From the NCBI RefSeq assembly GCF_002198715.1, contig NZ_MWLK01000006.1, positions 1 through 64,000 of the forward strand: a DNA stretch of 64,000 nt, in the 5' to 3' direction. Below, in pieces: positions 41,742 to 51,336 of this stretch; position 1 is the first letter of the stretch; the number at the start of each line of letters is the position of its first letter. Under the pieces are notes generated by a model. It had not been told where the DNA came from and made no database searches. It saw only the letters and a program-made list of their open reading frames with translations. The position numbers and the translations under genes are program-made. The stretch comes from Rhodomicrobium sp. R_RK_3. GTDB lineage: Bacteria; Pseudomonadota; Alphaproteobacteria; Rhizobiales; Rhodomicrobiaceae.

Positions 41742-42305
41742 TCAGTTGACCTCTATGCCCCGACCGACCAGCTTTTCGCGCAAGCCTGCAATATCCTTCT
41801 CTATCACCGGCAGCACCTTTTCGCGTAGTGCCGCCGTGTCCTTCAGCCAGTTGCTGGCCGCCTCGATCGCCGTCCCCTGCCCGATCGCCAGCGCCTTTGC
41901 ATAATTGCCGGACTTATCGTAATAGCGCCGCACGCCGGTCAGCACTTCGGAGGGGATCTGGAAGGTGGTGCTCTGCTCCTTCATCGTCTCCCAGACATAG
42001 CTCTGCAGCTTGAAGATTTCCGGGTCCGAATTTTTGAAGCGCCAGCCGTTCTCAGCCATGTTCTTGGAGATTTCGTCGGCCTGGGCGAGATTGTCCTTCA
42101 GCTCGTCGAGCAGCGCGCGGCGCATGAAATAGCTCTCGCGCTCGGTGCGCACGGTCTCGAAATCGAGTGCGGTCTTGTAGCCGGCCTGCGCGGCCAGATA
42201 GACGCCGAGCACCGTCGACAGCACGATGACGGCATTTGACACCCAGAATTCCAGATTGCCCTGTTCGCGCACCTTGAAGATGCGCAGCACACGCGGTACG
42301 GCCAT
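41742..42305 (-). CDS. Membrane-anchored protein of unknown function
   Basis: This 187-residue protein is not recognised. A membrane helix at about 22-42 (WVSNAVIVLSTVLGVYLAAQ) follows a basic N-terminus. The rest (about 50-187) is soluble and helical, with RRALLDELKDNLAQADEISK and a terminal LPVIEKDIAGLREKLVGRG. The build suggests a single-pass protein with a periplasmic helical domain. It ends 141 bases upstream of the small gene on the same strand. Confidence 0.65.
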   Translation of the reverse strand: MAVPRVLRIFKVREQGNLEFWVSNAVIVLSTVLGVYLAAQAGYKTALDFETVRTERESYFMRRALLDELKDNLAQADEISKNMAENGWRFKNSDPEIFKLQSYVWETMKEQSTTFQIPSEVLTGVRRYYDKSGNYAKALAIGQGTAIEAASNWLKDTAALREKVLPVIEKDIAGLREKLVGRGIEVN

Positions 42306-42396
42306 GGCATTTCCCCCATCGAAACTGCACGCAGAATTACGATGCCCTGCGTTTAGCGTTCCGTGGCGGGAAAATAAAGCGGGGTGATGACTTGGC

Positions 42397-42630
42397 TCAT
42401 TTTGCAGTCTTGCTCAACCCGGCGAGCGCCGTGTCGATGCTGCTGAAGGACGGCCAAATCCGGCGCGCGATATAGCCAAGCGAAAAGGTGATCGTTACGA
42501 CGAAAAGCAGCGCAATGGCGAAATCCCGCCAGAGCTCGGAGTTGCTCCAATCGTAACCGTGATCCGTGATGGCCCTCCTGATGGCGACCAGCGAGAGCGC
42601 ATGGAGCAAAGCTTGCCGTTGAACGCCCAT
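42397..42630 (-). CDS. Small membrane protein, possibly the second half of a frameshifted gene
   Basis: This 77-residue frame has one membrane helix (WRDFAIALLFVVTITFSLGY). Just upstream, a different minus-strand frame starting at ATG 42766 encodes a convincing membrane N-terminus (MVQDAFIRFLFTVSLAFLIF, then MQAYWRAGLRRASKGPAALRE). It then loses protein character where this frame begins. A one-base shift near 42630-42640 would join the two into a two-helix protein of about 122 residues. GGGAGG lies only about 3-4 bases before the ATG at 42630. Either two overlapping genes or a frameshift is possible. Confidence 0.45.
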   Translation of the reverse strand: MGVQRQALLHALSLVAIRRAITDHGYDWSNSELWRDFAIALLFVVTITFSLGYIARRIWPSFSSIDTALAGLSKTAK

Positions 42631-42823
42631 TCGCCTCCCGCAGAGCGGCGGGGCCTTTCGAGGCCCGGCGCAGCCCGGCCCGCCAATAGGCCTGCATCAG
42701 GCCGAAGAAGATAAGGAATGCCAGGGAGACGGTGAAAAGAAAACGGATAAAGGCGTCCTGAACCATAGCGCGCCCCTGCTTTGTCGCTTCAAGGCAGACT
42801 GCAAACCTTGATTTCGCAAGAGC

Positions 42824-43234
42824 CTATGCGGGCGACCAGCCCGGGGGCGCCATTTCGAAGCCGGAGAACTCGAAGCCAGGCGCCACGGTGCAGCCGACCA
42901 GCGTCCACTCGCCGAGGCTCCGCGCACTCTGCCAGACGCCCTCAGGTATGACAGCCTGGGGACGCTCGCCCGCCGCCAGATCACTGCCGAGCCGGATAGG
43001 CTCCGCGCCCGGCATGGACAGCTCCAGTGGCGCGCCGGCGTAGAAATGCCAGGTCTCGGTGGCGTCGACCCGGTGCCAATGCGATCGCTCGCCCTTCCTC
43101 AGCAGAAAATAAATCGCCGTCGAAACCGAACGCCCCTCGGCTTGGCGGGTGTCGCGAAAGGTCTCGCGAAAATGGCCGCCCTCGGGATGCGGCTGAAGTC
43201 CTAAAAGGCGAATTATGTCTTCGGCATTTTGCAT
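42824..43234 (-). CDS. DUF985 cupin protein
   Basis: This is a 136-residue single-domain cupin. LGLQPHPEGGHFRETFRD at the start, TAIYFLLRKGERSHWHRVDA (about 38-57) with the candidate metal histidines, ETWHFYAGAPL and GCTVAPGFEFSGFE at the end are the hallmarks of DUF985. Members are thought to bind a metal or sugar nucleotide, but no reaction is established. It diverges from serC, and their shared upstream region is the serC leader. Confidence 0.88.
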   Translation of the reverse strand: MQNAEDIIRLLGLQPHPEGGHFRETFRDTRQAEGRSVSTAIYFLLRKGERSHWHRVDATETWHFYAGAPLELSMPGAEPIRLGSDLAAGERPQAVIPEGVWQSARSLGEWTLVGCTVAPGFEFSGFEMAPPGWSPA

Positions 43235-43279
43235 TTAGCTTACCTCGAATCTGTTCCACTGGAGCATGACTCCAACATC

Positions 43280-43397
43280 CTCGCGCCGCAACTAACCAGC
43301 GCGCGAGCGCCGCTTGACTTCGCCCCAGGCCAGGCGTACGCCCGTCTTGGGCCACTCCTCCCCAACGAGGAGCAACTATCTGAAAGGGTAGATCCAC
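43280..43397 (+). promoter_or_regulatory. Structured serC leader, candidate serC RNA motif
   Basis: Four elements precede serC: CTCGCGC/GCGCGAG (43280-43286 with 43301-43307), the palindrome GGCGTACGCC (43333-43342), CTCCTC/GAGGAG (43355-43360 with 43367-43372), and CTATC/GGTAG (43376-43380 with 43387-43391). The last sequesters the AAAGGG SD of serC. A cis-regulatory serC RNA motif is known upstream of this gene in alphaproteobacteria. I match it by position and hairpins only, not by consensus. TTGACT at 43314 may be a -35 box. Confidence 0.5.
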
Positions 43398-44570
43398 ATG
43401 ACCACTTCCGAGCCGGCCGCGCGCCCGCGCGTGCCGCATTTCTCGTCCGGCCCCTGCGCCAAGCGCCCGGGCTACGCCCTCGACAATCTTAAGACCGCCG
43501 TGCTCGGCCGCTCGCATCGCGCCAAGGAAGGCAAGGCCAAGCTCAAGCTCGCCATCGACAAGACACGCGCGATCCTGGGCATCCCGCAGGACTATCTGAT
43601 CGGCATCACCCCCGCCTCCGATACCGGCGCTTTCGAGATGGCGATGTGGTCGCTACTCGGCGCGCGCGGCGTCGACGTGCTCGCCTGGGAAAGTTTTGGC
43701 GAGGGCTGGGTCTCCGACGTCCTGAAGGAGCTGAAGCTCGAGGACGCCCGCAAGATCGCCGCGTCCTATGGCGAGCTGCCCGACCTGACCCAGGTCAATT
43801 TCGCCCGCGACGTCGTCTTCACCTGGAACGGCACCACCTCCGGCGTGCGCGTGCCGAACGGCGACTGGATCCCCGCCAATCGCGAGGGGCTGACGCTGTG
43901 CGACGCCACCTCCGCCGCCTTCGCCCAGGATCTGGCCTGGGACAAGCTCGACGTCACTACCTTCTCCTGGCAGAAGGTACTCGGCGGCGAGGCCCAGCAC
44001 GGCATGATCGTGCTCAGCCCGCGCGCTGTGGAACGGCTCGAGAGCTACACGCCCGCCTGGCCAATGCCGAAACTCTTCCGTCTGGTGAAGAAGGGCAAGA
44101 TCGACCGCGAGTTCTTCGAGGGCGCCACGATCAACACGCCGTCCATGCTCTGCGTGGAGGATTATCTCGACGCGCTCTCCTGGGCCGAAAGCATCGGCGG
44201 CCTGCCGGCTTTGTTCGCCCGCGCCGACGCCAATGCCAAAGTGCTCGCCGACTGGGTTGAGCGCACCCCCTGGATCGCCTTCCTCGCCGACAAGGCGGCC
44301 ATCCGCTCCAACACCTCGGTCTGCCTGAAGATCGTCGATCCGCAAGTTGCCTCCGCGCCGGCCGAAGCGCAGGCCGCCGTCGCCAAGCAGATCGCCTCGA
44401 CCTTGGACAAGCTGGGCGTCGCCTATGACATCGGCTCCTATCGCGACGCGCCTGCGGGTCTGCGCATCTGGGCTGGCGCCACGGTCGAGACATCCGATCT
44501 CCAGGCGCTGCTGCCCTGGCTCGACTGGGCCTTCAGCAATGTCAAAGCCTCGGCGCTGAAAGCGGCCTGA
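43398..44570 (+). CDS. serC: Phosphoserine aminotransferase
   Basis: This 390-residue PLP aminotransferase converts 3-phosphohydroxypyruvate to phosphoserine in serine synthesis. It is the alphaproteobacterial type, beginning with [13 protein letters not shown] and containing [14 protein letters not shown]. The PLP lysine is in [15 protein letters not shown] (about K193). It is followed after 82 bases by serA, the preceding step in the pathway, giving the usual serC-serA operon. Translation may be regulated by the leader hairpins that hold its SD. Confidence 0.95.
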   Translation: MTTSEPAARPRVPHFSSGPCAKRPGYALDNLKTAVLGRSHRAKEGKAKLKLAIDKTRAILGIPQDYLIGITPASDTGAFEMAMWSLLGARGVDVLAWESFGEGWVSDVLKELKLEDARKIAASYGELPDLTQVNFARDVVFTWNGTTSGVRVPNGDWIPANREGLTLCDATSAAFAQDLAWDKLDVTTFSWQKVLGGEAQHGMIVLSPRAVERLESYTPAWPMPKLFRLVKKGKIDREFFEGATINTPSMLCVEDYLDALSWAESIGGLPALFARADANAKVLADWVERTPWIAFLADKAAIRSNTSVCLKIVDPQVASAPAEAQAAVAKQIASTLDKLGVAYDIGSYRDAPAGLRIWAGATVETSDLQALLPWLDWAFSNVKASALKAA

Positions 44571-44585
44571 GCCCGCTGATCCTGC

Positions 44586-44611
44586 GGCGGACGCCTTTGC
44601 CTGCGTCCGCC
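44586..44611 (+). other. Intercistronic hairpin between serC and serA
   Basis: GGCGGACGC (44586-44594) pairs exactly with GCGTCCGCC (44603-44611) around an 8-base loop. No T-run follows, so it more likely protects the serC mRNA end or tunes the serC:serA ratio than stops transcription. Confidence 0.5.
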
Positions 44612-44652
44612 GATCCAGCCCATTCCACGAATTTTTCGATCAGGAGATCGAC

Positions 44653-46236
44653 ATGGCGCCTCGCGTTCTCATCGCTGACAGCCTTTCGCCGCTGGCCAAG
44701 CAGGTTTTCGCCGACCGCGGCATCGAGACCGAAACCAGGACCGGCCTCGACAAGGACGAACTCGCCGCCATCATCGGCGATTATGACGGGCTCGCCGTGC
44801 GCTCGGCGACCAAGGTGACGGAAAAGGTGCTCGGCAAGGCCAATGGCCGGCTGCGCGTCATCGGAAGGGCGGGCATCGGCGTCGACAATATCGACGTGCC
44901 CGCCGCGACCGCCAAGGGCATCATCGTGATGAACACGCCCTTCGGCAATTCCATCACCACCGCCGAGCACACCATCGCGCTGCTGATGGCGCTCGCCCGC
45001 CAGCTCCCCGAGGCCGACCGCTCCACCCAAGCCGGCAAATGGGAGAAGACCAGATTCATGGGCGTCGAGGTGACGGCCAAAACGCTCGGCGTCATCGGCT
45101 GCGGCAATATCGGCTCGATCGTGGCCAATCGCGCGCGCGGCCTTGCCATGAAGGTCATCGCCTTCGATCCGTTCCTGACGCCGGAGCGGGCGAGCGAACT
45201 GGGCGTGGAAAAGGTCGAGCTGGACGAGCTGTTCCGCCGCGCCGATTTCATCACCCTGCACACGCCGATGACGGAAAAGACCAAAAGCATCATCAACGCC
45301 GCCGCCTTCGCCAAGATGAAGAAGGGCGTGCGCATCCTGAATTGCGCGCGCGGCGGTCTGGTGGTCGAGGGCGACCTGGCCGAGGCGATCAAGTCGGGCC
45401 GCGTCGCCGGGGCCGCGCTCGACGTATTCGAGACCGAGCCGGCCAAGGAGAACCCGCTGTTCGGCCTGCCCAACGTCATCTGCACGCCGCATCTGGGCGC
45501 ATCGACCAATGAGGCGCAGGAGAATGTCGCGGTGCAGGTCGCCGAGCAGATGGCGGATTACCTGCTGAACGGGGCGATCTCCAACGCGGTCAACTTCCCC
45601 TCGATCACCGCCGAAGAAGCGCCGCGACTGCAACCCTTCGTCAAGCTGGCCGAACAGCTCGGCTCCTTCGCCGGGCAGCTCACCGAGTCCGGGCTGAAGC
45701 AGATCCGCCTCGAATATGCGGGCGAGATCGGCGAGATGAACACCAAGGCGCTGACCGCCGCCGCGCTGAACGGGGTGCTGAAGCCCTTGCTGCAGGACGT
45801 GAACATGGTCAGCGCGCCGGTGATCGCCCGCCAGCGCGGCATCATGGTCGAGGAGGTTCGCCGCGATCAGGAAGGCGCCTATGAGACCTATATGCGCGTC
45901 ACGCTGAAGACCGAAGGCCGCGCGCGCTCGGTCGCCGGCACCGTGTTTTCCGATCACCGCCCACGCCTGATCCAGATCGAGGGCATCAACCTGGAAGCCG
46001 AGCTCACGCCGCACATGCTCTACACCGAGAACGCCGACAAGCCGGGCTATATTGGCGCCATCGGCACCGTGCTTGGCGCGGCCGGCGTCAACATCGCGAC
46101 CTTCACGCTCGGCCGCGAGGATGCGGGCGGCAAGGCGATTGCGTTGCTGGGCGTCGATGAAAAGATCAGCGACGCGGTGCTCGAGACGGTGCGCGGCCTG
46201 CCGAATGTGATGCTGGCGAGCCGGTTGCGCTTTTAG
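44653..46236 (+). CDS. serA: D-3-phosphoglycerate dehydrogenase
   Basis: This is a 527-residue long-form SerA, which oxidises 3-phosphoglycerate with NAD, the committed step of serine synthesis. The substrate domain (GRAGIGVDNIDVPAATAKG near 76-94) wraps an NAD domain with GCGNIGSIVANRA near 153-165. The catalytic region includes TPHLGASTNEAQ. An intervening domain and a C-terminal ACT domain (about 455-527, PGYIGAIGTVLGAAGVNIAT) follow, the latter for serine feedback. AGGAGAT precedes the ATG. Confidence 0.96.
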   Translation: MAPRVLIADSLSPLAKQVFADRGIETETRTGLDKDELAAIIGDYDGLAVRSATKVTEKVLGKANGRLRVIGRAGIGVDNIDVPAATAKGIIVMNTPFGNSITTAEHTIALLMALARQLPEADRSTQAGKWEKTRFMGVEVTAKTLGVIGCGNIGSIVANRARGLAMKVIAFDPFLTPERASELGVEKVELDELFRRADFITLHTPMTEKTKSIINAAAFAKMKKGVRILNCARGGLVVEGDLAEAIKSGRVAGAALDVFETEPAKENPLFGLPNVICTPHLGASTNEAQENVAVQVAEQMADYLLNGAISNAVNFPSITAEEAPRLQPFVKLAEQLGSFAGQLTESGLKQIRLEYAGEIGEMNTKALTAAALNGVLKPLLQDVNMVSAPVIARQRGIMVEEVRRDQEGAYETYMRVTLKTEGRARSVAGTVFSDHRPRLIQIEGINLEAELTPHMLYTENADKPGYIGAIGTVLGAAGVNIATFTLGREDAGGKAIALLGVDEKISDAVLETVRGLPNVMLASRLRF

Positions 46237-46291
46237 GCCGGCGCGACGAGCCGGGCGGCCTCAGAATCGACGCGAGCCGGTTCAGCGAAAT

Positions 46292-46321
46292 TTGCGCCGG
46301 TGCAGTGACTTGCGGTATAGC
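46292..46321 (+). promoter_or_regulatory. Weak candidate promoter for ilvD
   Basis: TTGCGC (46292-46297) and TATAGC (46316-46321) are 18 bases apart in the 219-base gap between serA and ilvD. A bulged AGGCC/GGCCT hairpin just after the serA stop could end that operon. No leader peptide rich in branched-chain codons was found. Confidence 0.3.
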
Positions 46322-46455
46322 GGGCGCAGACTGCGGTCCTCGCCGGCCCTGAAGCCGCGCGCGGGGCCGACCTTGCGCGCCGGCGCCTTGAGACAAAGAT
46401 AACACGCTGCTTACGAGGCGAGGCCGCCGATCCCGCCGCCGACAGGAGAAACCCG

Positions 46456-48318
46456 ATGCCGCAATACCGCTCCCGCACCTCCACCCATGGCCGCAACATG
46501 GCCGGCGCCCGCGGCCTCTGGCGCGCCACGGGCATGAAGGACGGCGATTTCGGCAAGCCGATCATCGCGATCGCCAACTCCTTCACCCAGTTCGTGCCCG
46601 GCCATGTGCATCTGCAAAACCTCGGCCAGATGGTGGCGCGTGAAGTCGAGCGGGCGGGGGCCGTGGCCAAGGAATTCAACACCATCGCGGTCGATGACGG
46701 CATCGCCATGGGCCATGACGGGATGCTCTATTCGCTGCCCTCGCGCGAGCATATCGCCGACGCGGTCGAATATATGTGTAACGCCCATTGCGCCGACGCC
46801 ATGGTGTGCATCTCCAATTGCGACAAGATCACCCCCGGCATGTTGATGGCGGCGATGCGGCTCAACATCCCGGCGATCTTCGTCTCCGGCGGCCCGATGG
46901 AGGCCGGCAAGGTCATCCTCGAGGACGGGACGCAAAAAAAGGCCGACCTGATCGACGCCATGGTCCAGGCCGCCAATCCCAGCACATCCGACGAGGACGT
47001 GGCGAAATACGAGCGATCCGCCTGCCCGACCTGCGGCTCCTGCTCCGGCATGTTCACCGCCAATTCGATGAACTGCCTCGCCGAGGCGCTGGGCCTCGCC
47101 CTGCCGGGCAACGGCTCGGTGCTGGCGACGCACGCCTTCCGTAAGGAGCTGTTCCTCGAGGCCGGCCGCACCATCGTCGATCTGGCGCGCCGCTGGTACG
47201 AGCAGGACGACGCGACGGCCACCCCGCGCGGCATCGCCGATTTCCGAACCTTCGAGAACGCCATGACGCTCGACATCGCCATGGGCGGCTCGACCAACAC
47301 GGTGCTGCATCTGCTGGCGATGGCGCGCGAGGGCGAGGTGCCCTTCACCATGGCCGATATCGACCGGCTCAGCCGCAAGGTGCCGCATCTGTCCAAGCTC
47401 GCCCCTTCGACATCCGTCTATCACATGGAGGATGTGCATCGGGCCGGCGGCATCATGGGGCTGATGGGCGAGCTCGACCGCCTGGGCCTGCTCCACCGCG
47501 ACCGCCCGACCGTTCATGCCCAAACCATCGGCGATGCCATCGACCGCTGGGACATCATGCGCTCCCCCGCTGCCGATGTGCAGCGCTTCTACCGCGCCGC
47601 GCCGGGCGGCGTGCGCACGACGGAAGCCTTCTCGACCGACCGCCTGTGGGACACGCTCGACACAGACCGCGAAGGCGGCTGCATCCGCGACGGCGCCCAC
47701 GCCTATAGCCAGGATGGTGGGCTTGCGGTTCTTTACGGCAACATCGCCCCTGGGGGCTGCATCGTGAAGACGGCCGGCGTGCCGGAGAACTGCCTCACAT
47801 TCAACGGGACGGCGCGGATCTTCGAGAGCCAGGATTCGGCGGTGAAGGCGATTTTGGGCAGGAAGGTGCGGGCCGGGGACGTGGTGGTGATCCGCTATGA
47901 AGGGCCGCGCGGCGGGCCGGGGATGCAGGAAATGCTCTATCCCACCAGCTACATCAAGAGCATGGGCCTCGGCCAGAAATGCGCGCTGATCACCGACGGG
48001 CGCTTCTCCGGTGGCTCCTCCGGCCTCAGCATCGGCCATATCTCGCCCGAGGCGGCGACCGGCGGCACCATCGGCCTCATCGAGGAAGGCGACATCATCG
48101 AAATCGACATCCCGACCCGCAAGCTGCATCTGGCCGTCGACGAGGCGACGCTTACGGCACGGCGCTCGGCGATGGAGGCGCGCGGCGCCGCGGCCTGGAA
48201 GCCGACCGAGAAGCGCGAGCGCTTCGTCTCAACGGCGCTGCGGGCCTATGCGGCTTTCGCCCTCTCCGCCTCCGAAGGCGCCGCCCGCGACGTCGACCAG
48301 TTCGAGCGGCGGGGCTAG
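46456..48318 (+). CDS. ilvD: Dihydroxy-acid dehydratase
   Basis: This 620-residue iron-sulfur dehydratase of valine, leucine and isoleucine synthesis is of the long [4Fe-4S]-type length. Cluster and active-site segments are [20 protein letters not shown] (about 119-138), [19 protein letters not shown] (about 191-209) and, near the end, [32 protein letters not shown] precedes the ATG. It stands alone and is convergent with meaB. Confidence 0.97.
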   Translation: MPQYRSRTSTHGRNMAGARGLWRATGMKDGDFGKPIIAIANSFTQFVPGHVHLQNLGQMVAREVERAGAVAKEFNTIAVDDGIAMGHDGMLYSLPSREHIADAVEYMCNAHCADAMVCISNCDKITPGMLMAAMRLNIPAIFVSGGPMEAGKVILEDGTQKKADLIDAMVQAANPSTSDEDVAKYERSACPTCGSCSGMFTANSMNCLAEALGLALPGNGSVLATHAFRKELFLEAGRTIVDLARRWYEQDDATATPRGIADFRTFENAMTLDIAMGGSTNTVLHLLAMAREGEVPFTMADIDRLSRKVPHLSKLAPSTSVYHMEDVHRAGGIMGLMGELDRLGLLHRDRPTVHAQTIGDAIDRWDIMRSPAADVQRFYRAAPGGVRTTEAFSTDRLWDTLDTDREGGCIRDGAHAYSQDGGLAVLYGNIAPGGCIVKTAGVPENCLTFNGTARIFESQDSAVKAILGRKVRAGDVVVIRYEGPRGGPGMQEMLYPTSYIKSMGLGQKCALITDGRFSGGSSGLSIGHISPEAATGGTIGLIEEGDIIEIDIPTRKLHLAVDEATLTARRSAMEARGAAAWKPTEKRERFVSTALRAYAAFALSASEGAARDVDQFERRG

Positions 48319-48370
48319 GAGTTAAGCTGGGCCGTCACGAGGCCGCCAACGCTTAGGCCGGATCGGCGCG

Positions 48371-49402
48371 CTAAATATCGGCGTCGCCGAGGCCGGCGAG
48401 GCGGAGCACTTCATCGGCTGCGGCAGCGGGCAATTTCTGCCCAGACCGGACCTCCGCCTCCAGCGCCTGCATCCGGCCCCTGATCCCGGCATCGCTCCGG
48501 ATCAGGCCGCGCAGCCGGTCCTGGATCAGGTCATGCATCCAGGCCACCGCCTGCTCCCGGCGCTTCGCCGCGAAGGCGCCCGAGCCCTGCATGATCTGGC
48601 GATGGCGGGCGATCGCGGCCCACAGCTCGTCGAGGCCCTTGTTCTCAAGCCCCGAGATCGTCACGGCCTGCGGCTGCCAATCTCCATCGCGGCTGGTCAG
48701 GATGTGCAGCGCGGCGCGGTAGTCGGCGGCCGTGGCGCTGGCGCGTGTCGCGAACTCGCCATCCGCCTTGTTGATGGCGATCATGTCGGCGAGTTCGATC
48801 AAACCCTTCTTGAGGCCCTGCAATTCGTCGCCGGCGCCCGGCAGCAGCAGCACCAGGAAGAAATCCACCATGCCCGCCACCGCGCTCTCGGACTGGCCGA
48901 CGCCGACCGTCTCGACCAGCACGACGTCGAAGCCGGCGGCCTCGCAGAGCAGCATCGTCTCGCGCGTGGTGCGCGTCACCCCGCCGAGCGTCTTGCCGGC
49001 GGGCGACGGGCGGACGAAGGCGTTCGGATCGATCGCCAGCCGCGCCATGCGGGTCTTGTCGCCGAGAATCGAGCCGCCGGTGCGGTTCGAGGTCGGATCG
49101 ACGGCCAGCACCGCGACGCGATGCCCTGCCGCCGTCAGATTGGTGCCGAACTGGTCGATGAAGGTGGATTTGCCGACGCCCGGCAGTCCCGTCACGCCGA
49201 TGCGGTAGGCGGCGCCCGTCCTGCCATGGAGCTTTTGCAAAAGCTCATCCGCCAGCCGCCGGTGATCGGGGCGCAGGCTTTCGACCAGGGTAATGGCGCG
49301 GCCGAGCGCGGCCCGCTCGCCTCTCGCCACCCCTTGCGCAAGCGCCGCGACATCGATCGATGTCGATGGCGCTTGGCTGTCGCTGTCGGATGTGGCGGGC
49401 AT
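48371..49402 (-). CDS. meaB: Methylmalonyl-CoA mutase-associated GTPase MeaB
   Basis: This is a 343-residue G3E-family GTPase (MeaB/ArgK), a chaperone that protects and reloads the adenosylcobalamin enzyme methylmalonyl-CoA mutase. It has Walker A GLPGVGKST near 70-78, the switch regions LAVDPTSNRTGGSILGDKTR and VETVGVGQSE, and the base-specificity motif INKADGE. A C-terminal helical dimerisation arm completes it. The ATG at 49402 has only a distant GGAAG. No mutase gene is in the window. mccB, 4 kb away, is another acyl-CoA enzyme. Confidence 0.93.
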   Translation of the reverse strand: MPATSDSDSQAPSTSIDVAALAQGVARGERAALGRAITLVESLRPDHRRLADELLQKLHGRTGAAYRIGVTGLPGVGKSTFIDQFGTNLTAAGHRVAVLAVDPTSNRTGGSILGDKTRMARLAIDPNAFVRPSPAGKTLGGVTRTTRETMLLCEAAGFDVVLVETVGVGQSESAVAGMVDFFLVLLLPGAGDELQGLKKGLIELADMIAINKADGEFATRASATAADYRAALHILTSRDGDWQPQAVTISGLENKGLDELWAAIARHRQIMQGSGAFAAKRREQAVAWMHDLIQDRLRGLIRSDAGIRGRMQALEAEVRSGQKLPAAAADEVLRLAGLGDADI

Positions 49403-49630
49403 GGGCGACGGCAGCTTCCGGCGAAGGTCGAGGCGAGGCCATTTGCGCCGCGCAGCTGCACAATAGCTCGCAAAAATGGAAAAACGCCAGCGCGCCGCGC
49501 GAAGGCGGCGGTCAGCGCGGACGGAATAGGCAGGCAAGACGCTGAAAGCTTCGCCCCGCACCCGCCCGGAAGGAAGTCCCGGATTGGACTTGCCCCAAAC
49601 GGATCAGAACGACGCGAGGCGCGTGGAAAA

Positions 49631-50215
49631 TTACTCCGCCGCCTGGCCTTGCAGCATGTCGAGCTTGGGCGCGGACGCGATCGGGTCCTCGGTGCGGCGC
49701 GACTTGCCTTCGAAGAAGGCGCCCTGTTCGATGGCGAGCGACTGGTGGAAAATGTCGCCTTCGACATGCGAGGAGGATTGCAAGGTCACGCGAACGCCGC
49801 GGATCGAGCCCATCACCTGGCCGCGCACGACAACGTCCTCGGCGACGATACCGCCGGTGATCTGCGCCTTTTCGCCGACGATCAGCGAGGAGCAATGCAC
49901 ATCGCCCTGGATCTGGCCGTCGACCTGGACCTCGCCCTTGGACAGCACGTTACCGGTGACCGTCAGATCCTCGCCGATGATCGACGGGGCCATCCGGTCG
50001 GCGCGGTAGGCGGGGGTCGGCTGCATGGCGGGTCTCGGAGCCATGCCGCCCACGGGCGGCTGCGCCGGCATGGGAGAAGACAATGGGCCAGAGCTCGCCG
50101 GTTGGGCGGGGCCACCGACAGCCTTGCTAGTCGTCTTGGTAATCGGCTTCTGCGACTCGAAAGTACTCATTTCGCTCTCTAGCTTTTCTGGCTTCTCTGG
50201 CTTTTTGGTAAACAT
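49631..50215 (-). CDS. Bactofilin
   Basis: This is a 194-residue bactofilin (DUF583) that should polymerise into cytoskeletal filaments guiding local envelope growth. A disordered, Pro/Ala-rich N-terminal tail (about 1-70) precedes the right-handed beta-helix core. The core begins SIIGEDLTVTGNVLSKGEVQ and runs through repeated GxxxG-type turns to about 175. The ATG at 50215 follows GGAGAAGG; an ATG 15 codons later is an alternative. It is upstream of meaB on the same strand, 228 bases away. No partner peptidase is adjacent. Confidence 0.9.
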   Translation of the reverse strand: MFTKKPEKPEKLESEMSTFESQKPITKTTSKAVGGPAQPASSGPLSSPMPAQPPVGGMAPRPAMQPTPAYRADRMAPSIIGEDLTVTGNVLSKGEVQVDGQIQGDVHCSSLIVGEKAQITGGIVAEDVVVRGQVMGSIRGVRVTLQSSSHVEGDIFHQSLAIEQGAFFEGKSRRTEDPIASAPKLDMLQGQAAE

Positions 50216-50567
50216 CTGCACCTTCTCCGAAATTCCGATGGGGGGCAGCGCCTCACAGTTCTAAGTCGGCACCAGACGCTTTTCAATGCCCTTTAGGAGC
50301 CGTGGGGGCTCCGGCGAAGCCCATGAATCGAAGTGATCTGCGACTGTTGCCCAAAGTCCCCTGAACCGCCAGCCATGGGAAAAACGCATTCGCCAGGTCG
50401 CGAGGACGCCGGAGGATCGGTGCCGCGATCGTCTCCAGCCGAGGCAGGGTCGCACCTCCCGAAAGGGGGGACAAGCGAAAATTTCCCCTAGCCTGTGCGA
50501 GGCGGCTATGAAGGCTTAGAATGAAGGGGATAGAGCAAGACCCGAGGCGGATTGGATGATCTGGCTC
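50216..50567. other. Gap upstream of the bactofilin gene
   Basis: These 352 bases contain no frame I can support. Two small hairpins are visible: GGAGCC/GGCTCC near 50296-50312, and CCTCCC/GGGGGG with a GAAA tetraloop at 50455-50470. The bactofilin promoter must lie at the left end. A small RNA is possible, but nothing specific supports it. Confidence 0.4.
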
Positions 50568-51284
50568 TTACGGCCGCAGCAGCGCGCCGCGCAGGTCCGT
50601 CCCCGTGATGGCATCGAGAAGCGCGGCGAGCGGATAGGCGAAGGCGCTCCAGATGCCGAGGCCGGTCTCGGAGCGGATGATGCCGGGGAAGATCTGGAAG
50701 CGGTAATAGGCCCAGGCCGCGGCGACGGGGATGATGACCATCACCACCCGCAGCACGGCATGGCGGACCATGCGCGGCGCGATCTGGTCGGCGAGGCGGT
50801 AGGCGAGCCCTTCCCAGCTCGACGGCCGTCCGGAGAATTTGAGCGCGTAGCGGGCAATATGCCCGGCAGTGGAGGGACGCCCTTCGGCATTGGTGAAGGC
50901 GTCGCGCAGGCGGGAGAGAATGAGCTGGTAGAGCAGCAGCCGGGCAAGCTTGTGCGGCGACACTCGGGTCGAGGCCCAGACCGCCATCACCGGCAGGATC
51001 TCGATAATGCCCGTCGCCAGCGTCCACAGGCCGTAGACGCCCGCCGCCAGCAGGATCGAAGTGACCGCCAGCCGCTGCGTTTCCGGATCGCCGATCAACA
51101 GGACCGCCAGTTCTGCAATCGCGAACAGCAGCCCGACGATGATCGAGGGGATCAAAATACTCCCGACGCGGGTTTGGATGACGGCATCGACTTCGGCGAT
51201 GGCGAGGCGCTCGACGACATTTTCTCCGGCCGACAGCGCATCGCGCAAGCCGCCGCGCAACTCCTCGAGGGTCTTCAATACCAT
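50568..51284 (-). CDS. Multi-pass membrane protein of unknown function
   Basis: This 238-residue protein is not recognised. A helical N-terminus (about 1-30) precedes membrane segments at about 33-56 (SILIPSIIVGLLFAIAELAV), 66-88, 92-110 and 178-200, with a further hydrophobic stretch near 210-230. The ATG at 51284 has GGAGAG about 8 bases upstream; an ATG at 51314 has no SD. It is divergent from the DUF697-type GTPase gene, with only 52 bases between the two starts, so they share a promoter region and may form a functional pair. Confidence 0.65.
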   Translation of the reverse strand: MVLKTLEELRGGLRDALSAGENVVERLAIAEVDAVIQTRVGSILIPSIIVGLLFAIAELAVLLIGDPETQRLAVTSILLAAGVYGLWTLATGIIEILPVMAVWASTRVSPHKLARLLLYQLILSRLRDAFTNAEGRPSTAGHIARYALKFSGRPSSWEGLAYRLADQIAPRMVRHAVLRVVMVIIPVAAAWAYYRFQIFPGIIRSETGLGIWSAFAYPLAALLDAITGTDLRGALLRP

Positions 51285-51336
51285 GGCGCCGCTCTCCATC
51301 TCCCGTGAGACCATAATATGAGAAAGTATTTGGCGA

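Noticed and set aside
46237-46455. Attenuator leader peptide for ilvD
   Set aside because: No short frame rich in Leu, Ile or Val codons precedes a terminator/antiterminator pair.
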